DNA from: Pseudarthrobacter defluvii
GTDB taxonomy: Bacteria > Actinomycetota > Actinomycetes > Actinomycetales > Micrococcaceae
NCBI RefSeq assembly: GCF_030816725.1
Contig: NZ_JAUSYG010000001.1
Location: 2,542,001-2,606,000 of the forward strand
DNA length: 64,000 nucleotides
Direction of reading: 5' to 3'
The notes under the pieces were generated by a model that saw only the letters and a program-made list of their open reading frames with translations, searched no databases and was not told the DNA's origin. Shown here piece by piece: positions 9,424 to 18,445 of the stretch (positions are counted from its first letter, which is position 1; each line of letters starts with the position of its first letter). Position numbers and translations under genes: made by a program.

Positions 9424-10806
9424 GTGGCCGATCAGGCAACTGCGCAAGAATTCGACATCCTGGTACTCGGCGGCGGCAGCGGCGGATACGCTGCGGCGCT
9501 GCGTGCGGTACAGCTCGGCCTCACCGTCGGCCTCGTGGAGAAGGGCAAGCTGGGCGGCACCTGCCTCCACAATGGCTGCATCCCCACCAAGGCCCTGCTG
9601 CACTCCGCAGAACTGGCCGACCACGCCCGTGACTCCGCCAAGTACGGCGTGAACGTCACGCTGGACAGCATCGACATCAACGCCGTCAATGCGTACAAGG
9701 ACGGCATCATCGCCGGCAAGTACAAGGGCCTGCAGGGGCTCATCAAGTCCAAGGGCATCACTGTCATCGAAGGCGAAGGCAAGCTGCAGGGCACCGACAC
9801 CGTCGTGGTGAATGGCACCGCCTACAAGGGCAAGAACATCGTCCTGGCCACCGGCTCCTACTCGCGCACCCTCCCTGGCCTGGAAATCGGCGGCAAGGTC
9901 ATCACCTCGGACCAGGCCCTCACCATGGACTTCATCCCCAAGAGCGCCATCATCCTGGGCGGCGGCGTCATCGGCGTCGAATTCGCTTCGGTCTGGAAGT
10001 CGTTTGGCGTGGACGTCACCATCGTCGAAGGCCTGCCCTCCCTCGTTCCCAATGAGGACGCGACGATCGTCAAGAACTTCGAGCGGGCCTTCAAGAAGCG
10101 CGGCATCAAGTTCTCCACCGGGATCTTCTTCCAGGGCGTGGAACAGAATGACGACGGCGTCAAGGTCACCCTGGTGGACGGCAAGACGTTCGAAGCCGAC
10201 CTGCTGCTGGTCGCCGTCGGCCGCGGCCCGGTCACGGCCAACCTGGGCTACGAGGAAGCCGGCGTCACCATCGACCGCGGCTTCGTCATCACCAACGAGC
10301 GCCTCCACACCGGTGTCGGCAACATCTACGCCGTGGGCGACATTGTCCCCGGTGTGCAGCTGGCCCACCGCGGCTACCAGCAGGGCATCTTCGTGGCCGA
10401 GGAAATCGCCGGCCTGAAGCCGGTGGTTGTCGAGGACATCAACATCCCCAAGGTCACCTACTCCGAACCTGAAATCGCCACCGTCGGCTACACCGAAAAG
10501 GCTGCCAAGGAAAAGTTCGGCGAGGACCAGGTGCAGACCCAGGAATACAACCTGGCCGGCAACGGCAAGAGCTCCATCCTGGGCACCTCCGGCCTGGTCA
10601 AGCTGGTCCGCCAGAAGGACGGCCCCGTGGTGGGCGTCCACATGATCGGCGCCCGCATGGGCGAGCAGGTGGGCGAGGCCCAGCTGATCGTGAACTGGGA
10701 AGCCTACCCGGAGGATGTGGCACAGCTGGTGCACGCACACCCCACCCAGAACGAAGCCCTTGGCGAAGCCCACCTGGCGCTGGCCGGCAAGCCGCTCCAC
10801 GGCTGA
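9424..10806 (+). CDS. lpdA: Dihydrolipoyl dehydrogenase (E3)
   Basis: The FAD-dependent E3 subunit that reoxidises lipoyl groups of 2-oxo acid dehydrogenase complexes and passes electrons to NAD+. In the 460 residues the FAD-binding GGGSGGYAAA is at 16-25, the redox disulfide GGTCLHNGC is at 44-52 (Cys47, Cys52), and an NAD-binding GGGVIGVEFAS lies near 178. The dimer-interface active-site motif HAHPTQNEAL is near the C-terminus. GTG at 9424 is preceded by GAGGGAG. It lies directly upstream of sucB, with a hairpin between, so E3 and E2 are made side by side but perhaps as separate transcripts. Confidence 0.97.
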   Translation: MADQATAQEFDILVLGGGSGGYAAALRAVQLGLTVGLVEKGKLGGTCLHNGCIPTKALLHSAELADHARDSAKYGVNVTLDSIDINAVNAYKDGIIAGKYKGLQGLIKSKGITVIEGEGKLQGTDTVVVNGTAYKGKNIVLATGSYSRTLPGLEIGGKVITSDQALTMDFIPKSAIILGGGVIGVEFASVWKSFGVDVTIVEGLPSLVPNEDATIVKNFERAFKKRGIKFSTGIFFQGVEQNDDGVKVTLVDGKTFEADLLLVAVGRGPVTANLGYEEAGVTIDRGFVITNERLHTGVGNIYAVGDIVPGVQLAHRGYQQGIFVAEEIAGLKPVVVEDINIPKVTYSEPEIATVGYTEKAAKEKFGEDQVQTQEYNLAGNGKSSILGTSGLVKLVRQKDGPVVGVHMIGARMGEQVGEAQLIVNWEAYPEDVAQLVHAHPTQNEALGEAHLALAGKPLHG

Positions 10807-10829
10807 TCACCCCAGCATTACCAGGCCCG

Positions 10830-10858
10830 GTGCACCCGGTCTCTCAGACCGGGTGCAC
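10830..10858 (+). terminator. Hairpin between lpdA and sucB
   Basis: Perfect 13-bp stem GTGCACCCGGTCT / AGACCGGGTGCAC with a three-base loop, 24 bases after the lpdA stop. No T run follows, so it may only attenuate or protect the transcript end. Confidence 0.65.
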
Positions 10859-10921
10859 TAGGCTTCCAACAAGGCAGCAACCATTCGCACTACACAGATC
10901 AATAAGGAGAACGGGGACGAC

Positions 10922-12697
10922 ATGTCTGAATCCGTTAACTTGCCCGCCCTCGGTGAGAGTGTCACCGAAGGAACCGTCACCCGCTGGCTCAAGCAGGTAG
11001 GTGACCGGGTAGAGGTGGACGAGCCGCTGCTCGAAGTCTCCACCGACAAAGTAGACACTGAAATCCCCTCTCCTGTAGCTGGCGTGATTGAAGAAATCCT
11101 GGTCGCTGAAGATGAGACCGCCGAAGTAGGTGCGCCGCTGGTGCGCATTGGTGACGGTTCCGGCAGCGGTTCCGCGCCGGCCGAAGAAGCTCCCGCGGCT
11201 GCTCCCGCCGAAGAGGCACCTGCAGCAGCACCCGCACAGGAAGCCCCGGCCGAAGCGGCACCCGCACAGGAAGCCCCGGCCCAGGCAGCGCAGGAAGCAC
11301 CCGCTGCCGGCGGCGGCGAAGGTCACGAGGTCACCCTCCCCGCGTTGGGTGAGAGCGTCACCGAAGGCACCGTCACCCGCTGGCTCAAGGCCGTTGGCGA
11401 CTCCGTCGAGGTGGACGAGCCGCTGCTGGAAGTTTCCACCGACAAGGTGGACACCGAGATTCCGTCCCCGGTTGCCGGCACCCTGCAGGAAATCCGGGTC
11501 AACGAGGACGAGACCGCCGAGGTAGGCTCCGTGCTCGCCGTTATCGGCTCCGGCGCTCCCGCTGCTGCCGCCCCGCAGGCTGCACCGGCCGCTCCCGAGC
11601 AGGCGGCGCCCAAGCCCGCACAGGCAGAGTCCGCCCCTGCCCAGACCGCGCCCGCCCAGGCTGTTCCTTCCGAGCAGGCTGCACCCCAGGCTGCACAGGC
11701 CCCTGCCTCCCAGGCTCCTGCTGCTCCGGCAGCCCAGGAAGCCGCATCGGCCGGTGGCTCCGAGTCCGGCTACGTCACTCCCCTGGTCCGCAAGCTGGCC
11801 AACCAGCACGGCGTGGACATCTCCACGCTGTCCGGCACAGGCGTTGGCGGCCGCATCCGCAAGCAGGATGTGATCGCCGCCGCCGAGGCAAAGGCCGCCC
11901 CCGCTCCTGCTGCGGCTCCGTCGGCAGCCCCGGCCGCGTCTGCCCCCGCCGCATCCGGTGCAGCCGCCTCGTCACTGCGTGGCACCACCCAGAAGGCTCC
12001 CCGCATTCGCCAGGTCATCGCCCGGCGCATGCGTGAGTCGCTGGAAATCTCCACCCAGCTGACCCAGGTCCACGAAGTGGACATGACCAAGGTCGCCAAG
12101 CTGCGTGCCCGTGCCAAGAACTCGTTCCAGGCCCAGAACGGCACCAAGCTGACCTTCCTGCCCTTCATTGCCAAGGCGGTTGCCGAGGCCCTCAAGCAGC
12201 ACCCCAAGCTCAACGCTGCCTACGATGAGGAAAAGCAGGAAATCACCTACCACAACGCCGAGCACCTGGCGATCGCCGTCGACACCGACAAGGGCCTGCT
12301 GGTCCCGGTCATCTCAGACGCCGGCAGCCTGAACCTCGCCGGACTGGCGGGCAAGATCGCCGACGTTGCTTCCCGCACCCGCGACGGCAAGATCGGTCCG
12401 GACGAACTGTCCGGCGGCACGTTCAGCATCACCAACATCGGTTCGGTCGGAGCCCTGTTCGACACTCCGATCATCAACCAGCCCCAGGTGGGCATCCTGG
12501 GCACCGGTGCCATCGTCAAGCGGCCCGTAGTGGTCGTGGATGAAAACGGTGACGACTCGATCGCCATCCGCTCCATGATGTACCTGTCCCTGACGTACGA
12601 CCACCGCCTGGTGGACGGCGCCGATGCAGGCCGGTTCCTCCAGACCCTGAAGGCGCGCCTTGAAGAAGGCGCATTCGAAGCGGACCTGGGACTGTAA
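10922..12697 (+). CDS. sucB: 2-oxoglutarate dehydrogenase E2, dihydrolipoamide succinyltransferase
   Basis: Acyltransferase core of a 2-oxo acid dehydrogenase complex, most likely 2-oxoglutarate dehydrogenase. It has 591 residues. Two near-identical lipoyl domains carry [12 protein letters not shown] with lipoylated Lys43 and Lys175. Each is followed by an Ala/Pro/Glu-rich flexible linker containing [12 protein letters not shown] repeats. The subunit-binding domain ([15 protein letters not shown]) begins near 285, and the catalytic domain ends with [12 protein letters not shown] (His about 561). The start ATG has AAGGAG twelve bases upstream. In actinobacteria such E2 proteins may also serve pyruvate dehydrogenase, so substrate is inferred. 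It depends on LipB/LipA encoded about 8 kb away. Confidence 0.95.
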   Translation: MSESVNLPALGESVTEGTVTRWLKQVGDRVEVDEPLLEVSTDKVDTEIPSPVAGVIEEILVAEDETAEVGAPLVRIGDGSGSGSAPAEEAPAAAPAEEAPAAAPAQEAPAEAAPAQEAPAQAAQEAPAAGGGEGHEVTLPALGESVTEGTVTRWLKAVGDSVEVDEPLLEVSTDKVDTEIPSPVAGTLQEIRVNEDETAEVGSVLAVIGSGAPAAAAPQAAPAAPEQAAPKPAQAESAPAQTAPAQAVPSEQAAPQAAQAPASQAPAAPAAQEAASAGGSESGYVTPLVRKLANQHGVDISTLSGTGVGGRIRKQDVIAAAEAKAAPAPAAAPSAAPAASAPAASGAAASSLRGTTQKAPRIRQVIARRMRESLEISTQLTQVHEVDMTKVAKLRARAKNSFQAQNGTKLTFLPFIAKAVAEALKQHPKLNAAYDEEKQEITYHNAEHLAIAVDTDKGLLVPVISDAGSLNLAGLAGKIADVASRTRDGKIGPDELSGGTFSITNIGSVGALFDTPIINQPQVGILGTGAIVKRPVVVVDENGDDSIAIRSMMYLSLTYDHRLVDGADAGRFLQTLKARLEEGAFEADLGL

Positions 12698-12709
12698 CAG
12701 TCAGCCACG

Positions 12710-12768
12710 AACGACGGCGGCGGGCGCCAACGGTGGGACAACCACCGGCGGCGCGCGCCGCCGTCGTT
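12710..12768 (+). terminator. Terminator after sucB
   Basis: Thirteen-base arms AACGACGGCGGCG and CGCCGCCGTCGTT pair perfectly around a GC-rich loop and are followed by GTTTAA. A partial second copy of the right arm (GCCGCCGTCGTTGG) follows at 12775. Confidence 0.75.
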
Positions 12769-12882
12769 GTTTAAGCCGCCGTCGTTGGTTAATCCAAAGC
12801 GCCCCAACGTTCGGCAGGGCCGGAACTCCGGGACCGCGTGGCTTTGCTACAGGCGGTAGAAATGACTGGCTAAGCTGGAGGC

Positions 12883-13236
12883 ATGACTATTCTCTTCAAC
12901 ATCCTGGTTTTCCTGCACGTGGTGGGCGCAGCCATGATCGTGGGCTATTGGATCGCCACGATGCGGACCCCCACCGTGCATCCGCGCCAGCGTGATGGCG
13001 CCTTCCTGCAGCTGCTCACCGGCATCGCCATGATGGGCATCCTTCCGTTCCTGCCGGACAAGGATCCCAACTACGCCAAGCTGGGCATCAAGTTCGTCAT
13101 CGCTGTCGTGGTTGCGGTCCTGGCCGTGATCGGAACCCGCAAGGTCAAGAACGGACAGCCCGTCTCCACCGGGCTCGCCCACGGCGTCGGCGGCCTGGCA
13201 CTGGTCAACATCGCCATCGCCACCATCTGGCAGTAG
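12883..13236 (+). CDS. Small four-helix membrane protein, function unknown
   Basis: A 117-residue hydrophobic protein with about four membrane segments: NILVFLHVVGAAMIVGYW at the N-terminus, LQLLTGIAMMGILPFL, then IKFVIAVVVAVLAVIG, and a last helix near VGGLALVNIAIATIW. A short charged loop (PDKDPNYAKLG) links helices two and three. I do not recognise a defined family or function. Base composition and codon use match the neighbours. The ATG at 12883 is preceded by AGCTGGAGGC, a usable ribosome site. It stands between the sucB terminator and the OsmC gene, with 139 bp to the latter. Confidence 0.8.
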   Translation: MTILFNILVFLHVVGAAMIVGYWIATMRTPTVHPRQRDGAFLQLLTGIAMMGILPFLPDKDPNYAKLGIKFVIAVVVAVLAVIGTRKVKNGQPVSTGLAHGVGGLALVNIAIATIWQ

Positions 13237-13375
13237 CCCACCCACATCCGGGCACCCGGTCATAATCCTCTGAGAGCGGACAATCCGTGCACCGGAGGGG
13301 CCGGGTCCCTAGGATGGGAAACGGTGGGCCCGGCCATGCTGCCGGACCCGGACCGAATCGACGTTGAGGAGAGAC

Positions 13376-13804
13376 ATGGCTACAACACGCAACGCCCACA
13401 CCGTATGGACCGGAAGCCTGACCGAGGGCTCGGGGAACACCACCCTGGACAGCTCCGGCCTGGGCACCTTCGATGTCACCTGGAAGGCGCGCACCGAGGC
13501 TGCCGGCGGAAAGACCAGCCCGGAAGAGCTGATCGCCGCTGCCCACTCGGCATGCTTCTCCATGGCTTTCAGCCACGAACTCAGCCAGGCAGGCTTCACT
13601 CCTGAAGAGGTCAACACGAAGTCAGAGGTCGGTTTCCAGCCGGGCACCGGCATCACCGGCAGCCACCTGACCCTCAATGCCCGCATTCCGGGCATCTCTG
13701 AAGAAGACTTCCAGCGCATTGCCGAGGCCGCCAAGAAGGGCTGCCCTGTGTCCCAGGCCCTGGCCGGAATCGAGATCACCCTCGACGCCACGCTGCAGTC
13801 CTAG
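13376..13804 (+). CDS. OsmC family peroxiredoxin-like protein
   Basis: A 142-residue member of the OsmC/Ohr family of thiol-dependent peroxidases, which reduce organic hydroperoxides in the cytoplasm. The two conserved cysteines are visible in HSACFSMAF (near residue 60) and KKGCPVSQAL (near 123). The spacing and the SPEELIAAAHSACF context favour the OsmC rather than the Ohr branch. The ATG at 13376 follows GAGGAGAGAC, a strong ribosome site; the frame is open a few codons further but that part is unlikely to be translated. A palindromic terminator follows. Confidence 0.93.
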   Translation: MATTRNAHTVWTGSLTEGSGNTTLDSSGLGTFDVTWKARTEAAGGKTSPEELIAAAHSACFSMAFSHELSQAGFTPEEVNTKSEVGFQPGTGITGSHLTLNARIPGISEEDFQRIAEAAKKGCPVSQALAGIEITLDATLQS

Positions 13805-13827
13805 GCCGCAAGGCCCCGCACAACGCC

Positions 13828-13869
13828 AAAGGCCCTGCCCCTCCGGAATTCCGGAAGGGCAGGGCCTTT
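13828..13869. terminator. Bidirectional terminator between the OsmC gene and tricorn gene
   Basis: A near-continuous palindrome: arms AAAGGCCCTGCCC and GGGCAGGGCCTTT flank an inner TCCGGAATTCCGGA. T-rich ends occur in both directions, as expected between convergent genes. Confidence 0.85.
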
Positions 13870-13885
13870 GTTGTTGCCGGTGAGG

Positions 13886-16800
13886 TCAGCCGTCGTGCCG
13901 GCGCGCCGGCAGCGGAGCAGGCAACAGTTTCCGGTAGCCCGAGCGGGCCGGAGGCCGGTCAGTGGGCAGTTCCTGGATCATTTCCTTCAGTGCACCGATG
14001 CCGTACTCCAGCTGGGGATCCCGTCCGGCAGCATAGGCGTGCGGCGGGTACGTCACCTCGATGTCCGGATCGACGCCGTAGTTTTCCACGCTCCAGCCCA
14101 CGCCGCCGCTGAACCAGTTCGCGTAGCGGGGCTGCGTGACGCCGGTGCCGTCCGCCAGCGTGAAGCGGTTGTCGATGCCAACAACACCGCCCCAGGTGCG
14201 GGTTCCAATCACCGGACCGATGCCGCGCAGCTTCGAGACCTGGGTGATGATGTCGCCGTCGGAGCCGGCAAATTCGTCTGCAAGGATGATCACCGGCCCC
14301 CTCGGCGCGTGGTGCGGGTAGGTGCGCGGCTTCTCCCCGCGCGGCATGCTCCAACCCGTGACCTTGCGGCCAATGAGCTCAGCAACAAGCTGCGAGGTGT
14401 GTCCCCCACGGTTGCGGCGCACGTCGACGATCAGGCCGTCGAACGCGGTTTCCGTGTCCAGGTCCCGGTGCAGCTGGGCCCAGCCGTTGGCCATCATGTC
14501 CGGAATGTGCAGATAGCCGAAGGTTCCGTTCGACGCCTCCCGGACTGTCCGCCGGTTGCCCGCCACCCACTCCTGGTACCGCAGGCGCTCCTCATCCTTG
14601 ACAGGCACGACGGCGACCCTGCGCTGGGTGCCTTCAGCACCGCCATGTCCGGGGCCGTTGAGGAGGGTGAGCTCCACGGTGCGGCCGGCCGCCCCGACCA
14701 GCTGCATGGCAGGAGTGACGTTTTCGGACAGCGGGACGCCGTCGATGGCCAGCAGGACGTCTCCGGCCTTGGCACCGACGCCCGGCCTGGTGAGCGGGGA
14801 GGTTGCCAGCGGGTCTGAGGACTCGCCCGCCAGGATGCGGGTGATCTCCCAGCCGCGGGCAGTGTGCGTGAGATCGGCGCCGAGCCTGCCTTGTCCGCGG
14901 CTGCCGCGTTCGGTGACGGCGGCAGGGCGCACGTACGCGTGGGAGGTTCCCAGTTCGCCGTGCAGTTCCCACAGCAGGTCCACCAGGTCGTCGTGAGACC
15001 CCAGCCGTTCCACCAGGGGGCGGTAACGGGCGTGGATGGACTCCCAGTCCTGGCCGGCCATGTCCTCGGTCCAGAAGAAGTCGCGCTGCAGGCGCCAGGC
15101 CTCGTCGAACGCCTGTCCCCAGACGCTCAGGGGATCCATCAGGACACGGATCCGGCCCAGGTCCACTTTGACCACCTTGCCGGATTCCTCATCTGCCTTG
15201 GCATCCGACGGAACCACGGTCACCTGCTTGTCGGCAACGAGCACCACTTTGCTGCGGTCGCCGGAGAGGCGGTAGCTGTCCACGGCGTCCACGAGGGTCG
15301 CCTGCTTGCGCCGCGCGATGTCGTACCGGACCAGGCTGGGACGGGCGTCCTTGTCCTCCTGGCTGGCCTTCCCGTCGCCGGTTACGCCGGCCAGGACCGA
15401 GTCGAGCCAGAGGAGTGCACCGTCAACGGCTTCCAGCGAGCTGTAGTTGCCCTGCGGAACAGGCACACCGATCACGCGGTGGGCCAGGCCCTCCGCATCC
15501 ACCGTAACGGCAGGCACGGCACTGTCCCCGGCCTCGTCTGCGTCCGTGGGTTTTGCGTCCGCACCGGCGTCCGGTTCCGCGCCCGCGGGATCAACCGAAG
15601 GGCCAAAGGGCGACGGCGTCTCAGCCGTCAGTGCCACCAGGTACGGCTTGATGGGGCTGGGGAAGGAGAGGTCGAACGAGTGCCCGTCATACACGGGGTC
15701 GAAGCTGCGGTTGGACAGGAAGGCGAGGAATTTCCCGTCCGGCGTGAATGCCGGTGAGGCATCGCGGAAGCGGCCGTCAGTGACGTCCACGGGTTCGGCG
15801 TCGAGCCGGTCCACGGTGGCCAGGCGCAGCCGGCTGCGCGAACCGAAGGACGTGACCGGCTCCGACCACGCGAGCCAGCGTGAGTCCGCCGACCACGCCA
15901 GTTCGGAGATGCTGCCTTCTCCGATGCTGGCCACCTGGCGAAGGTCACCGTTGCCCGTGTCCATCACGTACACGTCGCCGAACGACGTCCCGAGGGCTAC
16001 CCACCGGCCGTCCGGGCTTGCTTCCAGGGAGCTGGCCCGCGAAGGTGTGGGAACACTGATTCCTGCCGCTGCCGCCGGCGTCTGGGCTTCCGCGCCCGGA
16101 GCGCCTGCCTGCGGTGCAACATCAGCCTGCTCGTCGTCCGCGGGAGCATGGGCAGTACTTGCCGCCAGCACCGCGGCCCCGGATGCGGGAACGGGCTGCG
16201 GCAGGCTGACCGTTCCCTCCGCCGCCTGGTCCGTGTCCGGGGAACCTGGTGTTTCGGAGACTGCAGTACGTGAAGCGGCGCCGGCCTTGCCCCTTCCTGC
16301 TTCTGCCTGGGCAGCGGTGTGCGGGACGGGCGCGGCAATGTCCCTGATGTTCAGCGCTTCAACACCGCCGTGGTCGGCGATATAGGCGATCCGGCCGTCA
16401 CCGAGGGGCCTGGGAAGCCTGCCACGCACTCCGGGGGTGGCCTCAACGATGCGGGAGGGCCCGTCCTTGTGCCGCAGCCAGTGGATGGTGCCGTGCGTTT
16501 CCACGGCGCTGGCGGCACCTGTCGTGTCCGGCACCACGGCGCCAAGGTGCTTGACGGCGTCGAGGAGAGCGGGACGCCTGGTCTGCGAGGCGGAGCCGAG
16601 GGTAATGTCCAGCTTGGCCGCTTCCGAGGCGAGGTCCTGGAGGACCCAGAGTTCGCCGGCGGACTCGAAGATCACCCGCTTGCCGTCGGTGGCGGCGTGC
16701 CGGACGTAGAAGTCCTGGTGGTCGGTGTGGCGCCGGAGGTCTTGTCCGTCGGGAAGCACCGAGTACAGATTTCCGTAGCCCTCGTGGTCGGAGAGGAAGG

Positions 16801-17416
16801 CGATCCGGCCGTCCACCCAGAGCGGGTCGGTGAGGTTGCCGTCAAGGTCGGGCAGGAGGCGCTCGAATTCACCATTGCCGTCGCGGTCAATCCACAGCTT
16901 CCCGGCCGTTCCACCGCGGTACCGCTTCCACCATGCCGGTTCTCGGGACAGCACGCTTGCCAGCACCACAGGACGCTCATCCCCTACTTCGGGCCCGTAC
17001 GCCACGGATTCCACCGGACCATAGGGGAGTTCCTGTGCCCAGCCGCCTTCCAGGGGAACACTGTAGGCGTGGGTGTGCCGGCTTTCCGCCTGCCGGAAGG
17101 CGCTGGTGACCACAACGGCCCCTCCGGCGGTGAATCCCCTGACCTTTGTGGTGCTGTGGCCAAAGTAGGTGAGCTGCCGGTACCCGCCGCCGTCGACCTG
17201 TGCCGACACAACCTCCGGAGCTGTTCCCTGGACCACGGTCCACACCAGCCGCTTGCCGTCCGGGGTGAAACGCGGGTTGCGGGCAGGCAGTTGGAGCGAC
17301 GAGACACGCCAGGCACGGCCGCCGTCCAGGGGCGCGATCCACACGTCGTCCTCGGCCACGAAGGTGACCAGATCGCCGTGCAAATGCGGGAAACGGAAGT
17401 AACTCGAAGAGGTCAT
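13886..17416 (-). CDS. Tricorn-type serine protease (S41B)
   Basis: A large cytoplasmic peptidase of 1176 residues, the usual tricorn size; family members cut oligopeptides such as those released by the proteasome. N-terminal WD-like repeats (beta-propellers) are followed by a PDZ region (GDVLLAIDGVPL near 890) and an S41 core. Tricorn catalytic residues are recognisable: Ser-His in GTSHAYV near 825, the nucleophile region FAGSDGD near 1050 and Glu in ENYGVDPD near 1111. An Ala/Pro-rich insert at about 362-460 and an acidic one at about 602-642 interrupt the propeller. I chose ATG at 17416 (MTSSSYFRFPHL); the upstream open frame runs into the divergent gene and is unlikely. Confidence 0.93.
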   Translation of the reverse strand: MTSSSYFRFPHLHGDLVTFVAEDDVWIAPLDGGRAWRVSSLQLPARNPRFTPDGKRLVWTVVQGTAPEVVSAQVDGGGYRQLTYFGHSTTKVRGFTAGGAVVVTSAFRQAESRHTHAYSVPLEGGWAQELPYGPVESVAYGPEVGDERPVVLASVLSREPAWWKRYRGGTAGKLWIDRDGNGEFERLLPDLDGNLTDPLWVDGRIAFLSDHEGYGNLYSVLPDGQDLRRHTDHQDFYVRHAATDGKRVIFESAGELWVLQDLASEAAKLDITLGSASQTRRPALLDAVKHLGAVVPDTTGAASAVETHGTIHWLRHKDGPSRIVEATPGVRGRLPRPLGDGRIAYIADHGGVEALNIRDIAAPVPHTAAQAEAGRGKAGAASRTAVSETPGSPDTDQAAEGTVSLPQPVPASGAAVLAASTAHAPADDEQADVAPQAGAPGAEAQTPAAAAGISVPTPSRASSLEASPDGRWVALGTSFGDVYVMDTGNGDLRQVASIGEGSISELAWSADSRWLAWSEPVTSFGSRSRLRLATVDRLDAEPVDVTDGRFRDASPAFTPDGKFLAFLSNRSFDPVYDGHSFDLSFPSPIKPYLVALTAETPSPFGPSVDPAGAEPDAGADAKPTDADEAGDSAVPAVTVDAEGLAHRVIGVPVPQGNYSSLEAVDGALLWLDSVLAGVTGDGKASQEDKDARPSLVRYDIARRKQATLVDAVDSYRLSGDRSKVVLVADKQVTVVPSDAKADEESGKVVKVDLGRIRVLMDPLSVWGQAFDEAWRLQRDFFWTEDMAGQDWESIHARYRPLVERLGSHDDLVDLLWELHGELGTSHAYVRPAAVTERGSRGQGRLGADLTHTARGWEITRILAGESSDPLATSPLTRPGVGAKAGDVLLAIDGVPLSENVTPAMQLVGAAGRTVELTLLNGPGHGGAEGTQRRVAVVPVKDEERLRYQEWVAGNRRTVREASNGTFGYLHIPDMMANGWAQLHRDLDTETAFDGLIVDVRRNRGGHTSQLVAELIGRKVTGWSMPRGEKPRTYPHHAPRGPVIILADEFAGSDGDIITQVSKLRGIGPVIGTRTWGGVVGIDNRFTLADGTGVTQPRYANWFSGGVGWSVENYGVDPDIEVTYPPHAYAAGRDPQLEYGIGALKEMIQELPTDRPPARSGYRKLLPAPLPARRHDG

Positions 17417-17489
17417 CGTTCGATCATAGTCAACCCCTCCCCCGCCCTGCGGGAGGCACACAACCCGCTGTGACGTGGTGTGATGGACC

Positions 17490-18392
17490 ATGCACATTGT
17501 CATGGCCGGCGCCTCCGGGCTCATCGGCACCTCCATGTCCGCCGCCTTCCGCGCGGCCGGCCACTCCGTAGTGACCTTGGTCCGGCGCCCGCCTGCCCGT
17601 GCAGACGAAGTCCGCTGGGACCCGGTGGCCGGCGTCCTGGAGCCCTCTGCGCTCGCCGGCGCTGACGCCGTGGTCAACCTTTCCGGCGCCGGCATAGGTG
17701 ACAGGCCATGGACGCGGGGGCGGGTGGAGGAGCTCTTCAGTTCCCGCTTGGGCCCCACCAGGACCCTGGTGCACGCCATGGCGCAAATGGATGCGCCGCC
17801 GGCCTCCTTCATCAGCCAGTCGGCGTCCGGTTACTACGGCGACGCCGGAAATACGGTCCTGCGCGAGGACGCACCTGCAGGCTCCGGCACCCTCGCGCAG
17901 ATCTGCGTCGAGTGGGAGCAGGCGGCACTGGCGGCGCCGGCAAGCGTGCGCGTGGTGCTGCCCCGCACGGGAGTGGTGTTCAGCCGTTCGGGCGGAGCGC
18001 TGGGGAAACTGCTACCACTGCTGCGGCTGGGTGTTGGCGGTCCCTTTGGCAACGGACGCCAGTTCTGGCCCTGGGTCACCCTTGCGGATGTTTCCGCCGC
18101 CTTCCTTTTCCTCCTGGACTCTCCGGTCTCCGGCCCGGTCAATGTCACCGCACCTGAACAGGCGGACGTCAACACGATTGTGGCGGCGCTGGCCCATGCC
18201 CTTCACCGGCCTGCCGTGCTGCGGGTTCCGGCCCCTGTGCTGCGCACGGTGATGCCGGGACTGGGCGAGGAGCTCCTGCTGTACAGCCAGCGGATGGAAC
18301 CGGCGGTGCTGGCATCCGCCGGCTTCCAGTGGCAGCACGGCAGCCTGGAAGACGCTGCCCGCTGGGTGGCCGCCAAGGACGGCTCCGCCTAG
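17490..18392 (+). CDS. TIGR01777-type NAD(P)-dependent epimerase/oxidoreductase
   Basis: A 300-residue short-chain dehydrogenase-like protein of the TIGR01777 family (YfcH/SULA type); the substrate is unknown. The Rossmann dinucleotide-binding motif MAGASGLIGTSM begins at residue 5. VNLSGAGIGDRPWTRGR near 65-80 and SASGYYGD near 110 are family hallmarks, and the last contains the Tyr of the catalytic region. A C-terminal DUF1731-like segment contains VPAPVLRTVMPG. ATG at 17490 has only a modest ribosome site. It is divergent from the tricorn gene with 73 bp between starts, and convergent with the kinase gene. Confidence 0.9.
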   Translation: MHIVMAGASGLIGTSMSAAFRAAGHSVVTLVRRPPARADEVRWDPVAGVLEPSALAGADAVVNLSGAGIGDRPWTRGRVEELFSSRLGPTRTLVHAMAQMDAPPASFISQSASGYYGDAGNTVLREDAPAGSGTLAQICVEWEQAALAAPASVRVVLPRTGVVFSRSGGALGKLLPLLRLGVGGPFGNGRQFWPWVTLADVSAAFLFLLDSPVSGPVNVTAPEQADVNTIVAALAHALHRPAVLRVPAPVLRTVMPGLGEELLLYSQRMEPAVLASAGFQWQHGSLEDAARWVAAKDGSA

Positions 18393-18445
18393 CTGCCCCG
18401 GCCACGGGTAGGCCAGGACCCCACACGGCCGGCTCCGCCACCGGT

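Noticed and set aside
9421..10800. 459-codon open frame antisense to lpdA
   Set aside because: Same codon-mirror effect; lpdA has all E3 motifs.
17417..17812. 132-residue N-terminal extension of tricorn
   Set aside because: It would overlap the start of the divergent TIGR01777 gene and shows no conserved content.
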